NCBI GenBank assembly: GCA_963556145.1
Contig: OY744464.1
Span: 4,154,001-4,218,000, forward strand
DNA from: Hygrocybe punicea
Lineage: Eukaryota; Basidiomycota; Agaricomycetes; Agaricales; Hygrophoraceae
Direction of reading: 5' to 3'
DNA: 64,000 bases
Below, piece by piece: positions 1 through 14,352 of the stretch; within the stretch, counting starts at the first letter, position 1; the number at the start of each line of letters is the position of its first letter. The notes below the pieces were generated by a model, which was not told the origin of the DNA, did not search any database, and saw nothing but the letters and a program-made list of their open reading frames with translations. The translations under genes and the position numbers were made by a program.

Positions 1-321
1 CAGTTGCAACATGTTTGACAGGTTCAATAGTCTCACCGTCTTCGATGTGCCATTCCACTCTGTCAACCTTTTTGAGTCCAGCAGTCGCAACAGTAGACAG
101 CACACTTACTCGCAGCCAAGTCGGGTAAAAATTTCAGTAAAGAAGGGAGACCCAGCGAGAACAGCAGGTTGCGTTCCTTTCCCGAATAGGAAGGCTATTC
201 GATGAGCGTCGCCTACAACGTACCCGCCGTAGTCGAAAGATGGTGTGTCTTCTGCCAGCCAGATATCGACTTGATGTTTCCAGCTAGGAGGCAGTAGATA
301 CTCGAAATCATTGCCTGACAT
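1..321 (-). CDS. BNA6: Nicotinate-nucleotide pyrophosphorylase (quinolinate phosphoribosyltransferase), N-terminal part
   Basis: Converts quinolinate plus PRPP to nicotinate mononucleotide, the step that links kynurenine-derived quinolinate to NAD. Only the first about 90 residues are in the window; the gene runs off the left edge. Exon 1 is 110-321 (ATG at 321) and exon 2 is 59 down to 1, with a 50-nt GT-AG intron (60-109) in phase 2. The start MSGNDFEYLLPPSWK, the AEDTPSFDYGGYVVGD block, the GKGTQPAVLAG block and the VEWHIEDGE stretch after the splice are all typical of the N-terminal alpha/beta sandwich of this family. The catalytic barrel lies outside the window. Confidence 0.9.
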
Positions 322-643
322 TTCCTCTGACAGGCGACCGTCGCAGTGGTATCAAGATGTGGTGATAATAAACGAGTTATGTACCTTGCTATTGCGATGA
401 GTCACTCTTGAAAGTTTGAACATTTGAACACATGGAAAATAGAACGAGAAAGGTTTTTGTGGAAGAAATAGTCTAATCACGAAATTACTGAAATGGAAGA
501 AAGGATGAAGTCCTGGGCCACAAGAGCTTGTGAAAGATTAAGACAGGTAAAAGACTTTGTCCAAAGAAACTACAATGATAACCAAGAACATGTCCGCTCT
601 AGGTAGAAAATATCGAGGAATGACCGTGTGTTTTGAACGAAGA
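322..643. other. Intergenic, 322 bp
   Basis: Lies between the start of the quinolinate phosphoribosyltransferase gene and the stop of the Kre9-like gene, both on the minus strand. It should hold the promoter of the former and the 3' end of the latter. I see no further coding signal or repeat. Confidence 0.6.
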
Positions 644-1336
644 TTAAGCCAAGACGATACCGAGGAAAGCGACTACGACCAACAAGCACATAGGCACGCC
701 CATTGCAGGAAGAGCACCGCTCGCAGAAGAACCAGTCGTCGTGGGATTGAGATCACTGGAAGACGAAGCGACGGGAGGTGCAGAAAAGGTCGTTCCGGCA
801 GGACTAAGGGCATACTTGTCAGACACTACGCAAACAGATGAAACACCAAGGACTACTAACGATGACATGGTCGGCGTGATGTTCGGCGTGATGGACGATG
901 TGCCGGTTGTGGAGGTGTTGATGGAGAATTGCGAAGACTGCGCGAGGATAGTGTTGAGGTCGGTGGCATCTTTGACGAGATTTACGCGGAAATGAGGGCC
1001 CTGTGGCCAACCACCACTAGGTGGATTAACGGGTGTAGTGCCATCCGTTCCATTCACTAACGCAGCAAGAATCTGGCTGTAGCCGTTGGGAAACTGGCTT
1101 TGATCCTAGAGGACGAACAAAAAAAGGTAAATTTAAGTAGGTAAAAAAGCGATGGAGTGAGAACTCGCTTGATTGACCAAGACCGCAGTGAAGTTGAGAG
1201 GGTCAGTGTCCACACGTTGCCATGAGAGCGTTTGCTGTCCAACATTGGTCCACCCCTGTGACTCATTAGGGACAGTGACCATATACGCAGAGACGGAGGC
1301 GACCAAGGCAAAAAGGACGACGGTGAGAGCGTGCAT
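644..1336 (-). CDS. Kre9/Knh1-like secreted Ser/Thr-rich protein, probably GPI-anchored
   Basis: Predicted cell-surface protein of 209 residues. It has a signal peptide (MHALTVVLFALVASVSA), then a single Kre9/Knh1 N-terminal domain of about 95 residues (conserved SQGWTNVGQQTLSWQRV, PLNFTAVLVNQ, NPPSGGWP and DLNTILAQSSQFSI), a Ser/Thr-rich linker and a hydrophobic C-terminus with no charge after it, as expected for a GPI signal. Exons are 1169-1336 and 644-1105. The only junction that keeps the family sequence joins VLVNQ directly to DQSQFPNG and needs a GC donor: the 63-nt intron reads GCGAGT...CTCTAG. Every nearby GT donor gives the wrong frame. The family is linked to beta-1,6-glucan and wall assembly, but many basidiomycete members have no tested role. 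Confidence 0.85.
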
Positions 1337-1551
1337 CGTGAAAAGTGATTAAAAGAGAACTAGGGCTAAAGGTGCACAGACTCTTTTTGTGGAGAGGTCG
1401 AGAGTAAAAGGAATGTGGTGGTGGAGGAAATGGGGGAAGGTTTCCCGTAGACCCGCAACCAGGCACTTTCTCACGCAACCCGGAAACTTCCTCACCGCAA
1501 CCGGCACTGCATCGATTTCATTACCCGAAATGAAGCCATAAAAATCCAGCA

Positions 1552-2828
1552 TTAGTTGCGATTTTGCTCCAGCATGGCCTCAGCGTCCATCCAGAGATCC
1601 CATTGACTCCATACACCAACGACTGCAGAGAACACTAACCAACATGAAGTTTCACTGAGAGACACGCTTCTCGGCGTGCCAACATCCTGTTGTTGTATCA
1701 GTTCCTTCAATAGAGTGAGGGCAGCGCGTGCAAGATTACGCAAAAGACTCATGTCGTCTGCAGATATAGAATCCTCGACTCGTAATAACAAGGCAAAAAT
1801 CCAGCGCATGTGAGTGTCGGTGAAAAGGGAAGAGGGACATTTAGGTGTCTGGACATGGACCTTCATCCAATGTGTGAAATACATCAAAAGGCGCATTGAC
1901 ATTCGCTAGGAACAAGTTATCACCAAAACCGAGTTGCTAGGACGTCAAGACCTACATGACTTATATGCTTCAAGAGACTTGGCGTGGGCTCCCGATACTT
2001 GTATGTGTCATTTTCTTGCCATCCACCCAAGGACGATTGGAAGCTAGGCGTAGGCAGTGCTCCATCAACAAAACTTGAAGGGACAGGGCTTCCTATTGGA
2101 GTTGGTAGTGACTCCGAAGGATCTACCCTTAAAGCTAGCTCCACCTCCCCTTCATCGTTGATGTGCCAGGTTTCTTGTGGTGTCTCAGTTCCAGGGATGT
2201 CGTCGGGAAATCCCCGCAATCCTCGACCGTACCTCAAGTTACGTTGAGCATTTGTTCGCTGTATTGGTCTTTTGGGGAGATTCCAATCGGTTTCAGGTCT
2301 TCCTGCAATGAAGGCCCACCAATGATCTCGCTCTCTGTCTGGGATGGACTTAGGTTTGACGTCCTGTGACGAAAATTCTACGTGTATAGTAGGTTGAACA
2401 ATGTTCTACGTGCTACCGTCAACCCACGACACGAAAGAGGGAAAGGGTATACAGAACTTACCTTGCGGCAATTCTTGAAATGTTGGGTGAACAGCGCCAG
2501 CCATTCGTCGGAGGGTAATGCGGGGTGCTTTGGTTTCTTGGAAGGATGATGATCCAAATTTGAAGGATTCTCCGGACGCTCGTATGGATTGACAGCTCGA
2601 GTTACAAGAGGTAGATGCCGAGCATCGCGCCTGATCATGAAACGCCATTTATAAAGGAGTGCATGGAAATGTTTTTACAGCGTACCGGACCGTGAATAAA
2701 TATTCCATCCCATCTACCGGTATGTCGTTGAAATCCTCCGGAAGATTGGCAACGGGCAGAATCTGGCGACCCAACAATGGCTCACCGTCGTAGTCATGGT
2801 CCAAGGTTTCTCTTTTGCGTTTAGACAT
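1552..2828 (-). CDS. GEMIN2: Gemin2/SIP1/Brr1-type snRNP assembly protein
   Basis: Gemin2 holds the open ring of Sm proteins during spliceosomal snRNP assembly. Four exons (2686-2828, 2462-2630, 1956-2363, 1552-1905) join in frame to 357 residues; introns are 55, 98 and 50 nt. Family marks: LPVANLPEDFNDIPVDGMEYLFTVRRDARHL split across the first splice, then TRAVNPYE, DEWLALFTQHF, RDHWWAFIAG in exon 3, and the C-terminal helices MRLLMYFTHWM, MRWIFALLLRVE, DMSLLRNLARA and a final WSQWDLWMDAEAML. A long acidic, proline-rich insert sits between the central and C-terminal parts. Its ATG is 79 bp from the next gene on the plus strand, so the two share a promoter. Confidence 0.88.
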
Positions 2829-2907
2829 GATGGTCACGGTCCAAGGACCGTAATAAACAATGACTATGTAATCTTGCCAGTTGATTACATACTGGATACT
2901 CTTCACC
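2829..2907. promoter_or_regulatory. Shared divergent promoter, 79 bp
   Basis: The only DNA between the ATG of the Gemin2 gene (minus) and the ATG of the DUF3245-like gene (plus). Both genes must start transcription from here or from within each other's 5' end. No clear TATA box. Confidence 0.55.
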
Positions 2908-3979
2908 ATGACAGAGTCGGCGGACGATGACATCGACATGGAAGCTCTCCAGGCTCGAATTGATTTATCAATGGCTTTTGCCCATGACTTGGTGTCTTCC
3001 TGGGTAAATCCATCTCTCATGTCTGGCAAGACGTCGCGCAAGGACCACGAAAAGGAGCTTGAAGAACATATGCGTCGACCTCCCAGGTACTTCCTGTTTC
3101 TCTTGTGTTTGTATATTGAGATTCAGTGGACTCCGGGAACAGACTCGGCGTAGGGGCACTAGTACCAGAAAGTGCAACACGGTTCCGAGAAACTGCGCGT
3201 TTGAAGAGTCACTTAACGAAGGTGGACGGGAAAAAACGCGCTAGGGAAGAAGAGGTTAATATCCAGAGACATTATTCAGACGACGAAGCGGAAAGCAGAG
3301 CTGGTGCCATTAAAAAGAAAGCAAAGGTCGACGTTTTCGCAGGGCAGGAAAGAATGAGCGGACATGCATTGCCTACACCACACTCTAATCCGGGATTCTT
3401 GCTTGTTTCAGAAGAGGAGGTTTTTGAGGGAGCTCATAGGCAGGTAAAAGGGGGAGCCCAACCCGCTATGTCAACCTCGTCACCGGGATTCTCAGTGAAG
3501 AAACGGAGAAAGAGATGCAAACAGGTTGCTAATGCTGGCAATGGGGTTTCATGCCCTTCCTCCAATTCGGCGCCTCCTCCTGCCCCTACCCATGCGCAGG
3601 ACAGTGCTACCTCTCCGGGAGACAAAGCAGGTCAATCGAAGAGCTTGCAAACACCGTTCTTACAATCCAGTAAGGAGCAATTCAACTATCCAACTGTCTC
3701 ATCCGGAAGCTCATTTATTTCGCTCCAGAAACGAAAGGTATGCCTGACGACGACACTGCCGAAGTTTTCGACATATCGGTCATGGCGACGCCAATTCCTT
3801 TGGCGTCCTCGAAACGTGTGGTGGTCTCGTATGACCTGGTACATAAATTGCCCCTCCTGAATTTGAATGGACCACCAGGAGATGAACCGAAGACCGACTT
3901 AAGGGGAAGTGCCAAGAGGAGGCAGAGGAGGCGCAACCGAAAGCGAAAATCATCCCTGGCAGAGACTTTAATGGGTTAA
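2908..3979 (+). CDS. Lysine-rich nuclear protein, DUF3245-like
   Basis: Three exons (2908-3086, 3143-3669, 3729-3979) with 56- and 59-nt introns give 318 residues. The N-terminal part has a helical segment (IDMEALQARIDLSMAFAHDL) and then, across the first splice, RRPPRLGVGALVPES, a motif I associate with the fungal DUF3245 family. The middle is low-complexity and rich in Ser, Lys and Arg, with basic runs such as KKRRKRCKQ. The last 20 residues before the end are almost purely basic (KRRQRRRNRKRK), so a nuclear or nucleolar location is likely. The function is unknown. The first splice is well supported by the RPPRLGVG junction; the second by a consensus GTAAGG donor and an exact phase match. 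ATG 2908 was chosen because it is the first ATG in frame. Confidence 0.75.
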
Positions 3980-4169
3980 GTTGTGATATCCGATTACGAC
4001 TTTTCTGTTCTTCGCTCTATCATGCTCCCTTCTTCGATCGTTTCATTCGCATTTCTAGGTACGTTAACGGCTTCCCAACGAAGACACAAGTATTACTTCA
4101 TTTCACATTTGGTGGGATATTAACCAACAAATCAACAATACAAACATATCAACAGCAGCCCAATCCCCG

Positions 4170-4645
4170 TCACCTATATCTGAAACGTGATTTCGGTCCC
4201 GAGTTATAGGAATGGTGGCGAGACGAAGTGCCTCTCTGATACTCCGGCCTGTTCGCCGAACTCCGCTTGGGTGAGAGCTGGTGACTGCTGGGAATTCTTC
4301 GCGACCTTTGGCTGCGAGCCAGGACTGTGATACGCCTCGATGGTTTCGATTTCGCCTTTGATCCTTTATTCAGAACGAACAGGGAGAATACGCTGGACCC
4401 TGTCGTGCTTCTCCGTCGAGCGTTCTTCTCTCGCTTGTACGCACGAATAGCGCGCGCTTCTCGCATCTCCCGCATCCCCCGGCTCCTCAAGCGCTCATCT
4501 CCAAGCAGCGTTCCTCTCATCTTTGCTAGCCAGCCGTGCACTGTGGAAGCTTTGGGTCTATGACCCGGAGTATCCTAAGAGGGGTCAGAGTGATTATGTG
4601 GAGATATGGCGAAGCTTAAGGACTTACATCCCAATCGATCTTCAT
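4170..4645 (-). CDS. Small basic protein of unknown function
   Basis: Two exons (4628-4645 and 4170-4574) with a 53-nt GTAAGT...TTAG intron give 140 residues. The first exon codes only for MKIDWD. The N-terminal half after the splice (DTPGHRPKASTVHGWLAKM and a GDERLRSRGMREMREARAIRAYKRE helix) looks structured; the rest is rich in Ser, Arg and Lys and probably disordered. I do not recognise the family. It faces the DUF3245-like gene tail to tail, 190 bp apart. The clean splice and the good start support it as a real gene, but the evidence is limited to one open frame. Confidence 0.55.
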
Positions 4646-5512
4646 GGTGGAGAATGAGTCTACTATAGTATGATCCGGTGTGGTTTTATGGAATGCCCTT
4701 TTTTCGGATTAGGTAAGTCAGATAGCAACCCGCCACATTGTACGAGCATGGTCGTCGCATCAGTGCGGCGTGGTCGTCGTCGCATCAAGTGATACACCTG
4801 CTTTTCATGTTATGAAGTACTGCACACGCGCTGGAGCCACCCTGTGCAAGCGAGTTCATTCAGATTTACTGTTGTATTCTGTAATGATATAACTACAGTT
4901 CGAGATGCAACCACTTTTTGTGCTGAAGTACACAGGTATGGCATTCCTAACCCTCACCGTTATATATCGAATGCGCTCAGATTACGCCCTTGCAGTGTAT
5001 TGCCGCCTCAGACTCGTTCCTCAAGTTCAGCCCCGCTCCATCGACGCTGACTACATTTTTAGAGAGATCAAGACAGGAACACGGTCGCGGGTATGCGTTG
5101 ACCGAACCTGGCTCTCCGGACTGAAGCAAGTTACGCTCACTACGTCCGGTTTTGCACAGGATTACTTAGAAAAGGTCGTTCCGAAAGTACGCACTACTGG
5201 GCACAGGTGGCCACATGTGAAGTACGTAAGCACAACGTGTGGTTGTGTGGTTGTGTTTTTCTGGATACAGCCGCACAACTTGTCGTTCAATGCTGTGAAC
5301 GTCCATTTGTGGACACTGCCATTGCACTTCAAGCACTCGACGAAAGGTGCCTATGTCTTGCATTTTCTTCACGGCAATTGTGGCACCCCGCCACACGACG
5401 GGATTGGTCTTCGTCCGTCTTCATGCAGCGCACAGTACAAGTACCAGCGACTGCAGGCTAGGTATGACTCGAAGGTTCTCTTTGGAAGTTCAAGCCATCC
5501 TAGGCGATCGAA
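4646..5512. other. Intergenic, 867 bp
   Basis: Between two divergent genes. There are open frames here but none resembles a known protein or shows a coherent splice structure. It probably holds both promoters. Short direct repeats of GTCGTCGCATCA occur near 4750-4785. Confidence 0.5.
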
Positions 5513-6214
5513 ATGGGCTGGAAAAACGTGAATGCCGTCATCGAGAACAGACTGTATTTGGGAAAGCAAGTGTCCCTGCATATCCTGTGTCCAAATCATG
5601 ATTTTCTGATGTTTACCTTTCAGTATCATGGCAGCTCGATCGTCAAGATCCTTGACCGAACGTCGCATATCGCATATCTTGTCCGTTTGTACCGATGATA
5701 TTCCCGCCGAGGTTCCCGAGTCCGGCATCACGCATATGCGCATTCCCGTTGAAGACGTGGATTATGCCGATCTCCTTATATACCTTCCAAATGCGTGTCG
5801 TTTCATTGACTATGCCATGAGATCGCAAGGAGTCGTTCTAGTCCACTGTGTTCAGGGGGTTTCCCGGAGTGCTGCGGTCGTCGCAGCTTATTGTGAGCTG
5901 TCCTCATTGTCTTCAGCCGTTGCTAACATGCATCCCTGACAGTAATGTACGCTCAGAGAATAAACGTTACACACGCTTTGGACATTGTCCGCCGAGGTTT
6001 GTTGACTTCCTTACCTGAAGTCGTGCGTTTTCTTACTAGTTCCTTCACAGCACGCGATCAGATATGGATAAATCCTGGCTTCCACGAGCAACTCGTTTTA
6101 TTCGAGCTTTGCCAATATGCACCTCAACCGTCTTGTGGCATTTACCAGACATGGAGGGCGAAAATTGATCGAAGGCTGAAGGAAGAACAATACCGGTCAC
6201 AGTGTGGCTATTAA
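5513..6214 (+). CDS. Dual-specificity protein phosphatase, Yvh1/DUSP12-like core
   Basis: Four exons (5513-5565, 5624-5892, 5943-5996, 6051-6214) give 179 residues. The active-site loop HCVQGVSRSA matches HCxxGxSRS, with the general-acid aspartate in the IPVEDVDYADLL segment before it. The fold continues with AAYLMYAQRINVTHALDIVRR and INPGFHEQLVLFELCQY, as in Yvh1-type enzymes. The first intron needs a GC donor: GGAAA|GCAAGT...TTTCAG|T gives LYLGNIMAARSSRSL, whereas the nearby GT breaks the frame. Yvh1 and DUSP12 carry a C-terminal zinc domain used in ribosome maturation; this protein stops just after the catalytic domain (…EEQYRSQCGY), so it is a stand-alone phosphatase and its substrate cannot be inferred. 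Confidence 0.88.
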
Positions 6215-6989
6215 TCCAGAAAAGGACGACATGTTTTGGATACAATTCCGCAATTTGCCACTCATCGTTGCATACATATTTAGACTTCATCAGTTGTAAC
6301 GGCATCCCGCTATTGGACTCCCTGATCGTAGTGTTTTCTTGGCAGGTTTTTACTCCATATATATTGGTATTCTATGTACGATTTCCCGAATAACTTACCC
6401 CCCCGAATTGAATTCGAGCCTTGAATTTAACTTACATACCGCTGCAAGTCGAACGTTAGTTTGTATTGCTCGGCTCAAGCTGGGAGAGGCGGTCCTGCCC
6501 TTCAAGCTTCAAGCTTCAAGCTTCGCTTTATTTTGATCCGAACTTCACGTAAACGTAAACGTACCGCCACACTAGTACTCGCATCGTACGAGAGTGTGTC
6601 AGTGTCGTGTCGAGGAACTCTGAGTCATTCGAATTCATCTCCAAGCATCAAGGCTAAGGCTAAGGGAATCCAAGTTATCCAACAAACACAGTGTTGCTAC
6701 CAATAACAGTAATAAGCTACGAAGATTTCCGACCGTACGCAATGCCACAATATATTCAGCGTTGAGCCATAGTCGTTACGGCTGGGCGGACGAATTTTGA
6801 GAATGGACTGCAGAATTCAGTGTCACCGTTCCACGTAGTGTACAGAGTCAGTGCTAGTCAGTGCCGACGTGGAATCGTAATGAGCGCCACTGAGCGGAGA
6901 CTGAATTCAAGCACATTTAGCGACCACCGCCTCAGTGTCTTCATCACAAAACTTTACCAGCGAACTCTCCTCCCTCAGTATAATCAGCT
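6215..6989. other. Intergenic, 775 bp
   Basis: Upstream of ARF1. No coding signal. A short tandem run of AAGCTTC (near 6497-6525) is the only repeat I see. Confidence 0.5.
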
Positions 6990-7805
<816 letters not shown>

Positions 7806-8058
7806 TGACCTTCTTGTCTGCAGTCTCTTCCTTGTTATAAATGTCACGGTCCCTCACGATCTCAAGACATACTTCCGCCTCATTGTCAAGTCAATTATCC
7901 TCGCCAGCACAAATATCGCCCTTTATTCCCTCTTCTCAATCCTGTCGTACATTGAGCTTGCGCTTAACCTACAAATCGCTTCCATGTACAAATCTGACCC
8001 TGGGTCTCTTATACAATTGCTTTTTCGACAAACAAATTTTAAATTAAGGAGTACTTTA

Positions 8059-10984
8059 TTAACGGCCTTCACCTGGGTACAGTCTCCCCACCGACTCTGC
8101 CTCTTTTCTACGCTTCTCTCCCAATTCTCTGGACGGTGCATCTCTACGCGTCGCCCCATACCGGGCCAGCTTCTCCAGTAAAGATTGTAATCTCTTGTGC
8201 TTCACAGGACCGTAAGATGCCTTCCGAACCGCTGGTACCAAATATTCCTGAACGGTGTCTGAGAGTGCTATTGATGTTGTCTACGTGCAGCTCTCATCAA
8301 GTTACATCCTCTGCTAAGTGATGGTTGCACATACCAGGCGTAACTCTGTGAAAAAAGACGTTAGATGTGGCCTTCCATTACGCCTGAAAGCATCTTCCAG
8401 GAAATCAACATCGATGAGAACATTAGAGATTGCATTCTCGTTCATCAACGATATATTTCGCCCGGTCAAGAAATCCTGTTAAGCTAGATCAGCTGGCAGG
8501 ATCAAAATAAGCGTTCAAATTTCCCACCATAAAGCAATCGGCAATATATGCAACTGCACCCTTGTATGCTTCATCTTTGTATGCATCCTTGATAACTAGC
8601 GAATCCACCACAGTGGTCAACCAATTAACCAATTCGTAGAGATACATGCTGGGGGCATCCTCTCTCGACTTGGGCGTCCAATCGTACTCGGAGAGCTCGA
8701 AAAAGTCGTCGAGTTTAGATGTAATCAGACCTGTAATGCGTTCCAAGGCCCGGGAAAGAGTAGCTGCAAAAGAAACAGAAGCCGTAAGGTGGATGACACC
8801 TCCTCGCTGCGCAGATCTAAATGAGCTTCAGCCTTGACTATAAGGCTTGCATTAGTCAGTACAAACCGGATGCTCGTGAGTGAGCGTTCCAGTTCCTTGC
8901 AAGCTGTTTGAAAATGTTCTAGATTGGTCACAATCTGTGCTATTTGTGATAGCGTGGATGTACTGGCAAGTCGCTGGCCAATGCTTTCGCTGACATGCTT
9001 GACGAGGAGATTGTCCAAGGACTAGCACTCTGATAATCTAGATCACTAATTAACTGCGCTACATAAAAGCTCACCTTGCTTAAAAGTTCATCGATGTTCC
9101 GATGATGTTGAGATACCCCTTCGACAAATTGATAAAAATTCTGAATGAAGTTTCGGATCTGGATTCAAAGTAAACGGCAAAGATAGTATATGATACTAAT
9201 CCACAACGCACGTCTTGACAGCACAAATAAAAACTCTGAGACCAGGGTAAGTTGAGCGGTAGGATGCTCCTATTAACCATCAGTTACGATTGCATCAGGC
9301 ATGCGATGTTGAAAATCGCACTGAACAAGTTCTTCTTTATCGCTGTTGCTCACCCACACGACTTCAAGTACCGCTTCTAATTCGCTAGATTTGTCAACAT
9401 GCATTGGCAAATGATCATCTTGGAGCACGATCTACAACAATATGCCATCAATCAATTAATCCTGACAACAGTGAAAACGAACCTCGTCAAAACGTCGATT
9501 GAACCGCTTTTCAAGAAGAATCGCATAGTTCTCGAATAAAAGCAGAATGAAGGAATGTAAAGGGCTCGTGGAGAACATGGATGACTAACACAATCAATTG
9601 TCGAGGAAGACCCAGAGTAATCAGTACTTGCTATCAAGAAGAATAAAGACCTCTTACTTCCAAAGTCATTATAAACCCAATCAGGCATTCCTTCACTTTT
9701 AGGAAAACATCTGGGTCCTTCTCCATCCGAAGAGCACCCTCCACCGCAACACACAGGCGTCCCATCAGAGCGTCCCAGAGTTCTTCCACCTCGGTCTCTG
9801 ATCTGAAGTCACCAGTTGTACTAAGTACATGAGTCTCAATGATAAAGAAACCAGAAATTTCCTGAGTGAGCGATGGCAGAGATGTGATTGGAAGCGGGTC
9901 CGGCAGGATAAGATCTGATTGGGCCTTTAACAAGTACACTCAATTGTGTAATGGACAAAGGTAATCGTGGCGTTTACCTTGCGATCTGCCTGGTAGGATT
10001 TCCGTAGTTCGTCAAGGAAGTCAAGCGCAGTATAAATGTGTATGCATTCGTACAGCGGTTTGAAATCCACACGAAGCTTGTCATTGTCGAGCACATTGTC
10101 TAATTAACGGTGAAGTTTTGTCTAGAACGAGAGCTGACCGGCTTACATTCAGTCTTTTCGTACGTGACAAGTTCGACAGCACTGCCAACTCGGCTCATCC
10201 GAAGCATCGTGTCTTTCTCTCGACGGGTTCTCCAGCGGCGTGTGCGGGCTTCCATCGATTCAAGGGCAAGCTTTCCGACTTGAGCGCTAACATTTCTGAT
10301 TTCAAGAAGCCATTGTTTCATGGAAGCTGTCACGGCATCTTTGATCTGACCACGTAGAGAAGGCAACGAGGACAGGAGATGTTGAAAAAACGGAGTTTGG
10401 GACAGAGAGGTCGGAGGCATGTTCTGGATATCTTCAAGGGACTACATCTATGATAGATAAATCATGGCTGGTAGAAGTGGTAAACGACGGACCCTCAACG
10501 CGCTCCAATATTTTCCCTCCTTGACCATCTCTCCCACACGGTTGACAACATCCAGGACCTTCAAGCAAGCTTGTAAAGTATCGATGGCCTCGTCCAAGTT
10601 CGCTGCTGTCTTCTTGGATTGTAGAAGTGCTCGCTTTTTGTCCACTAGCCCTCGGCCAACTTGGGAAACACTGGTATCCAAGGTAGTGATCTTCTCCTTC
10701 AATCTGGACGTGTAAGACTTGACCGAAAAGAGGGTAGAAACAGAAGAGATAAATTCTTGATAATTGTCACCGCATATCTTTTCGATTTCGGCGTCTTTTG
10801 ATTCGACCAATCCCTGGACGGTGCGGAGAAAGGCGTCCTGTTGCTTGTTGGTATGGATCTGTTTGATGATGGGTCCGAGCTGTTCAAGGTTTTCTGATGA
10901 CGAAGAGGGGTCGAGTAGATGTATCTGTTGCAATTGCTGGTCAACATTTTCCTGAGTAAATTGAGGCCGTTTTCGTGGAGGCAT
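8059..10984 (-). CDS. SEC15: Exocyst complex subunit Sec15
   Basis: Part of the exocyst, which tethers secretory vesicles at growth sites; Sec15 binds the vesicle Rab (Sec4). Twelve exons: 10493-10984, 10147-10441, 9978-10099, 9658-9924, 9483-9584, 9288-9431, 9212-9235, 9075-9158, 8867-9021, 8528-8816, 8335-8475 and 8059-8280, giving 778 residues in frame. Family blocks: NLEQLGPIIKQIHTNKQQDA, KICGDNYQEFI, DKKRALLQSKKTAANLDEAI near the start; SQRGGVI-type strand, LERITGLITSKLDDFFELSEYDWTP and GAVAYIADC in the C-terminal domain; LEKLARYGA and a basic last segment at the end. The junction around 9236-9287 is the one weak point: an acceptor at 9236 gives a 24-nt exon (SFYLCCQD), but the bases just before it would encode PWSQ, which fits the family well, so the true splice may differ. 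Confidence 0.92.
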
Positions 10985-11083
10985 AGGTTCTGGCGGACTT
11001 CAACTTGAAGTTATTCGTTATTTCTAGTCTGAAGCAAACAAGAAAGCGTGCGCGTTTGGTAAACCTTCCAGCTTCAAGCTTCA
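10985..11083. promoter_or_regulatory. Shared divergent promoter, 99 bp
   Basis: Separates the ATG of SEC15 (minus) from the ATG of the HAD phosphatase gene (plus). Contains a short AGCTTCAAGCTTCA repeat at 11069-11083, of the same type as near 6500. Confidence 0.5.
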
Positions 11084-12167
11084 ATGCCAACCCTTCGGTT
11101 TGACGTCGTGTAAGAAATATTGAATCACTGTACCAGTGTCTTTTGACTCAGCCAGGTTATTCGATATGGATGGAACCTTGGTCGACTCGACGTCGGGCGT
11201 TGTTGGGGCTTGGGAGACTTTCGCAAAGACTTATCCCGGCATAGATGTGCAGGGCATCTTGAATGGTATGCGTCTTTTCTATCCAACACTGGTTTGCGAC
11301 TTCTGAGCATTTCCAGGCGCTCATGGAGTGCGGACGGTTGAGAATCTGCGGAAACACTGTGGAATTGCAGACCCCGAGAAACTCGAAGTCAGCGATTCAT
11401 TCAACATCTCTCTTACAGCACATTATTTTTTGTTAGAGCGAAGCAGAACGTTTTGAACAAGCAATTGTAAACTCATGCCACAATAACGGCAAAGGCATTG
11501 CGTCTCTCCCGGGTGCTGGGGAAATAATACGAGTGAGTGTTAACTTTCCCGTGCTGCGGTTAGGACCATTTCCTGACCTTGCCTGCTGTTCCGAGTCTTC
11601 AGCTTCTTTCAAGTAACACATCGCCCAAGCCAAATTGGGCCATATGCACCTCAGCAACCCGTAAATACGCCTCCGCTGCCCTGAAAATTTCAGGCATTCC
11701 AGTCCCTCACGTCTTTGTAACTGCTGAAGATGTAGTGCATGGAAAACCGATGTGTGTGCTCTCAAGTGGTATTGATATTTCATCACAACAGAACATTAGG
11801 CCTGACCCTTATCTTCTTGGTGCGAAGAAATGCGGTGCAGATCCCCACCGCTGTTTGTTTGATGCTAATTGCCCGATTTTTCGCGTTTCTGAACGCGCCC
11901 AATGATTCGCAGGTCTCGTCGTGGAAGATGCACCCGCCGGAGTGCGCAGTGGTCAGGCAGCAGGTTGTACGACACTTGGTTTGATTACATCCCATACTCG
12001 AGAGCAGATGGCAGCTTGCAAAGCTGACTATCTGGTGAAGGATTTGTCCAGGTGTGTTCGCGAACGTTCTCCACTCTGTTTGGAACTCAAATAGTTGATT
12101 GTTGATTGCTAGTGTTTCGATGAGATTAGTAGACAGTGAGGTTGAAGTTACGATCAACGTAGACTAG
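11084..12167 (+). CDS. HAD-superfamily phosphatase, glycerol-3-phosphatase / 2-deoxyglucose-6-phosphatase type
   Basis: Eight exons (11084-11109, 11156-11265, 11317-11387, 11437-11532, 11603-11751, 11800-11852, 11913-12051, 12113-12167) give 232 residues. The four HAD motifs are present in order: nucleophile loop FDMDGTLVDS, Ser/Thr loop ICTSAT, lysine loop HGKPMPDPY (formed across a splice) and acidic loop VVEDAPAGVRSG. The sequence LLGAKKCGADPHRCL between the last two is typical of the Gpp1/Dog type, which removes phosphate from glycerol-3-phosphate or sugar phosphates in osmolyte and sugar metabolism. Substrate choice cannot be read from the motifs. Every exon boundary restores the frame and all introns are GT-AG of 46-70 nt. 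Confidence 0.88.
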
Positions 12168-12404
12168 AAGTCTCTTAGAAAATGATGGTTGGATTGGGCA
12201 TGCACAATTCTAGATGAGATATTCACTAGTATTCTGGGACATCGCAATAGGAAGGCGAAGCCATTACTTCAATGAACAGTTTATGATAAAAAAGTCGGAT
12301 AATCGCCCGGAGAGTAGCACTTGCGAAAACAAAAGAGAAAATACCGGAAACGGGAATTGAAGGAATGAAGGGTATGTAGCTTACTCCGATTTTATGAAAA
12401 ATCA

Positions 12405-14352
<1,948 letters not shown>

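Noticed and set aside
4905..5531. Open frame of 208 codons upstream of the phosphatase
   Set aside because: Composition is non-coding in character, it resembles no family, has no coherent splice structure, and it overlaps the true start of the phosphatase in another frame.
5369..5743. Minus-strand open frame across the phosphatase start
   Set aside because: Antisense shadow of the phosphatase exons, which have strong family support.
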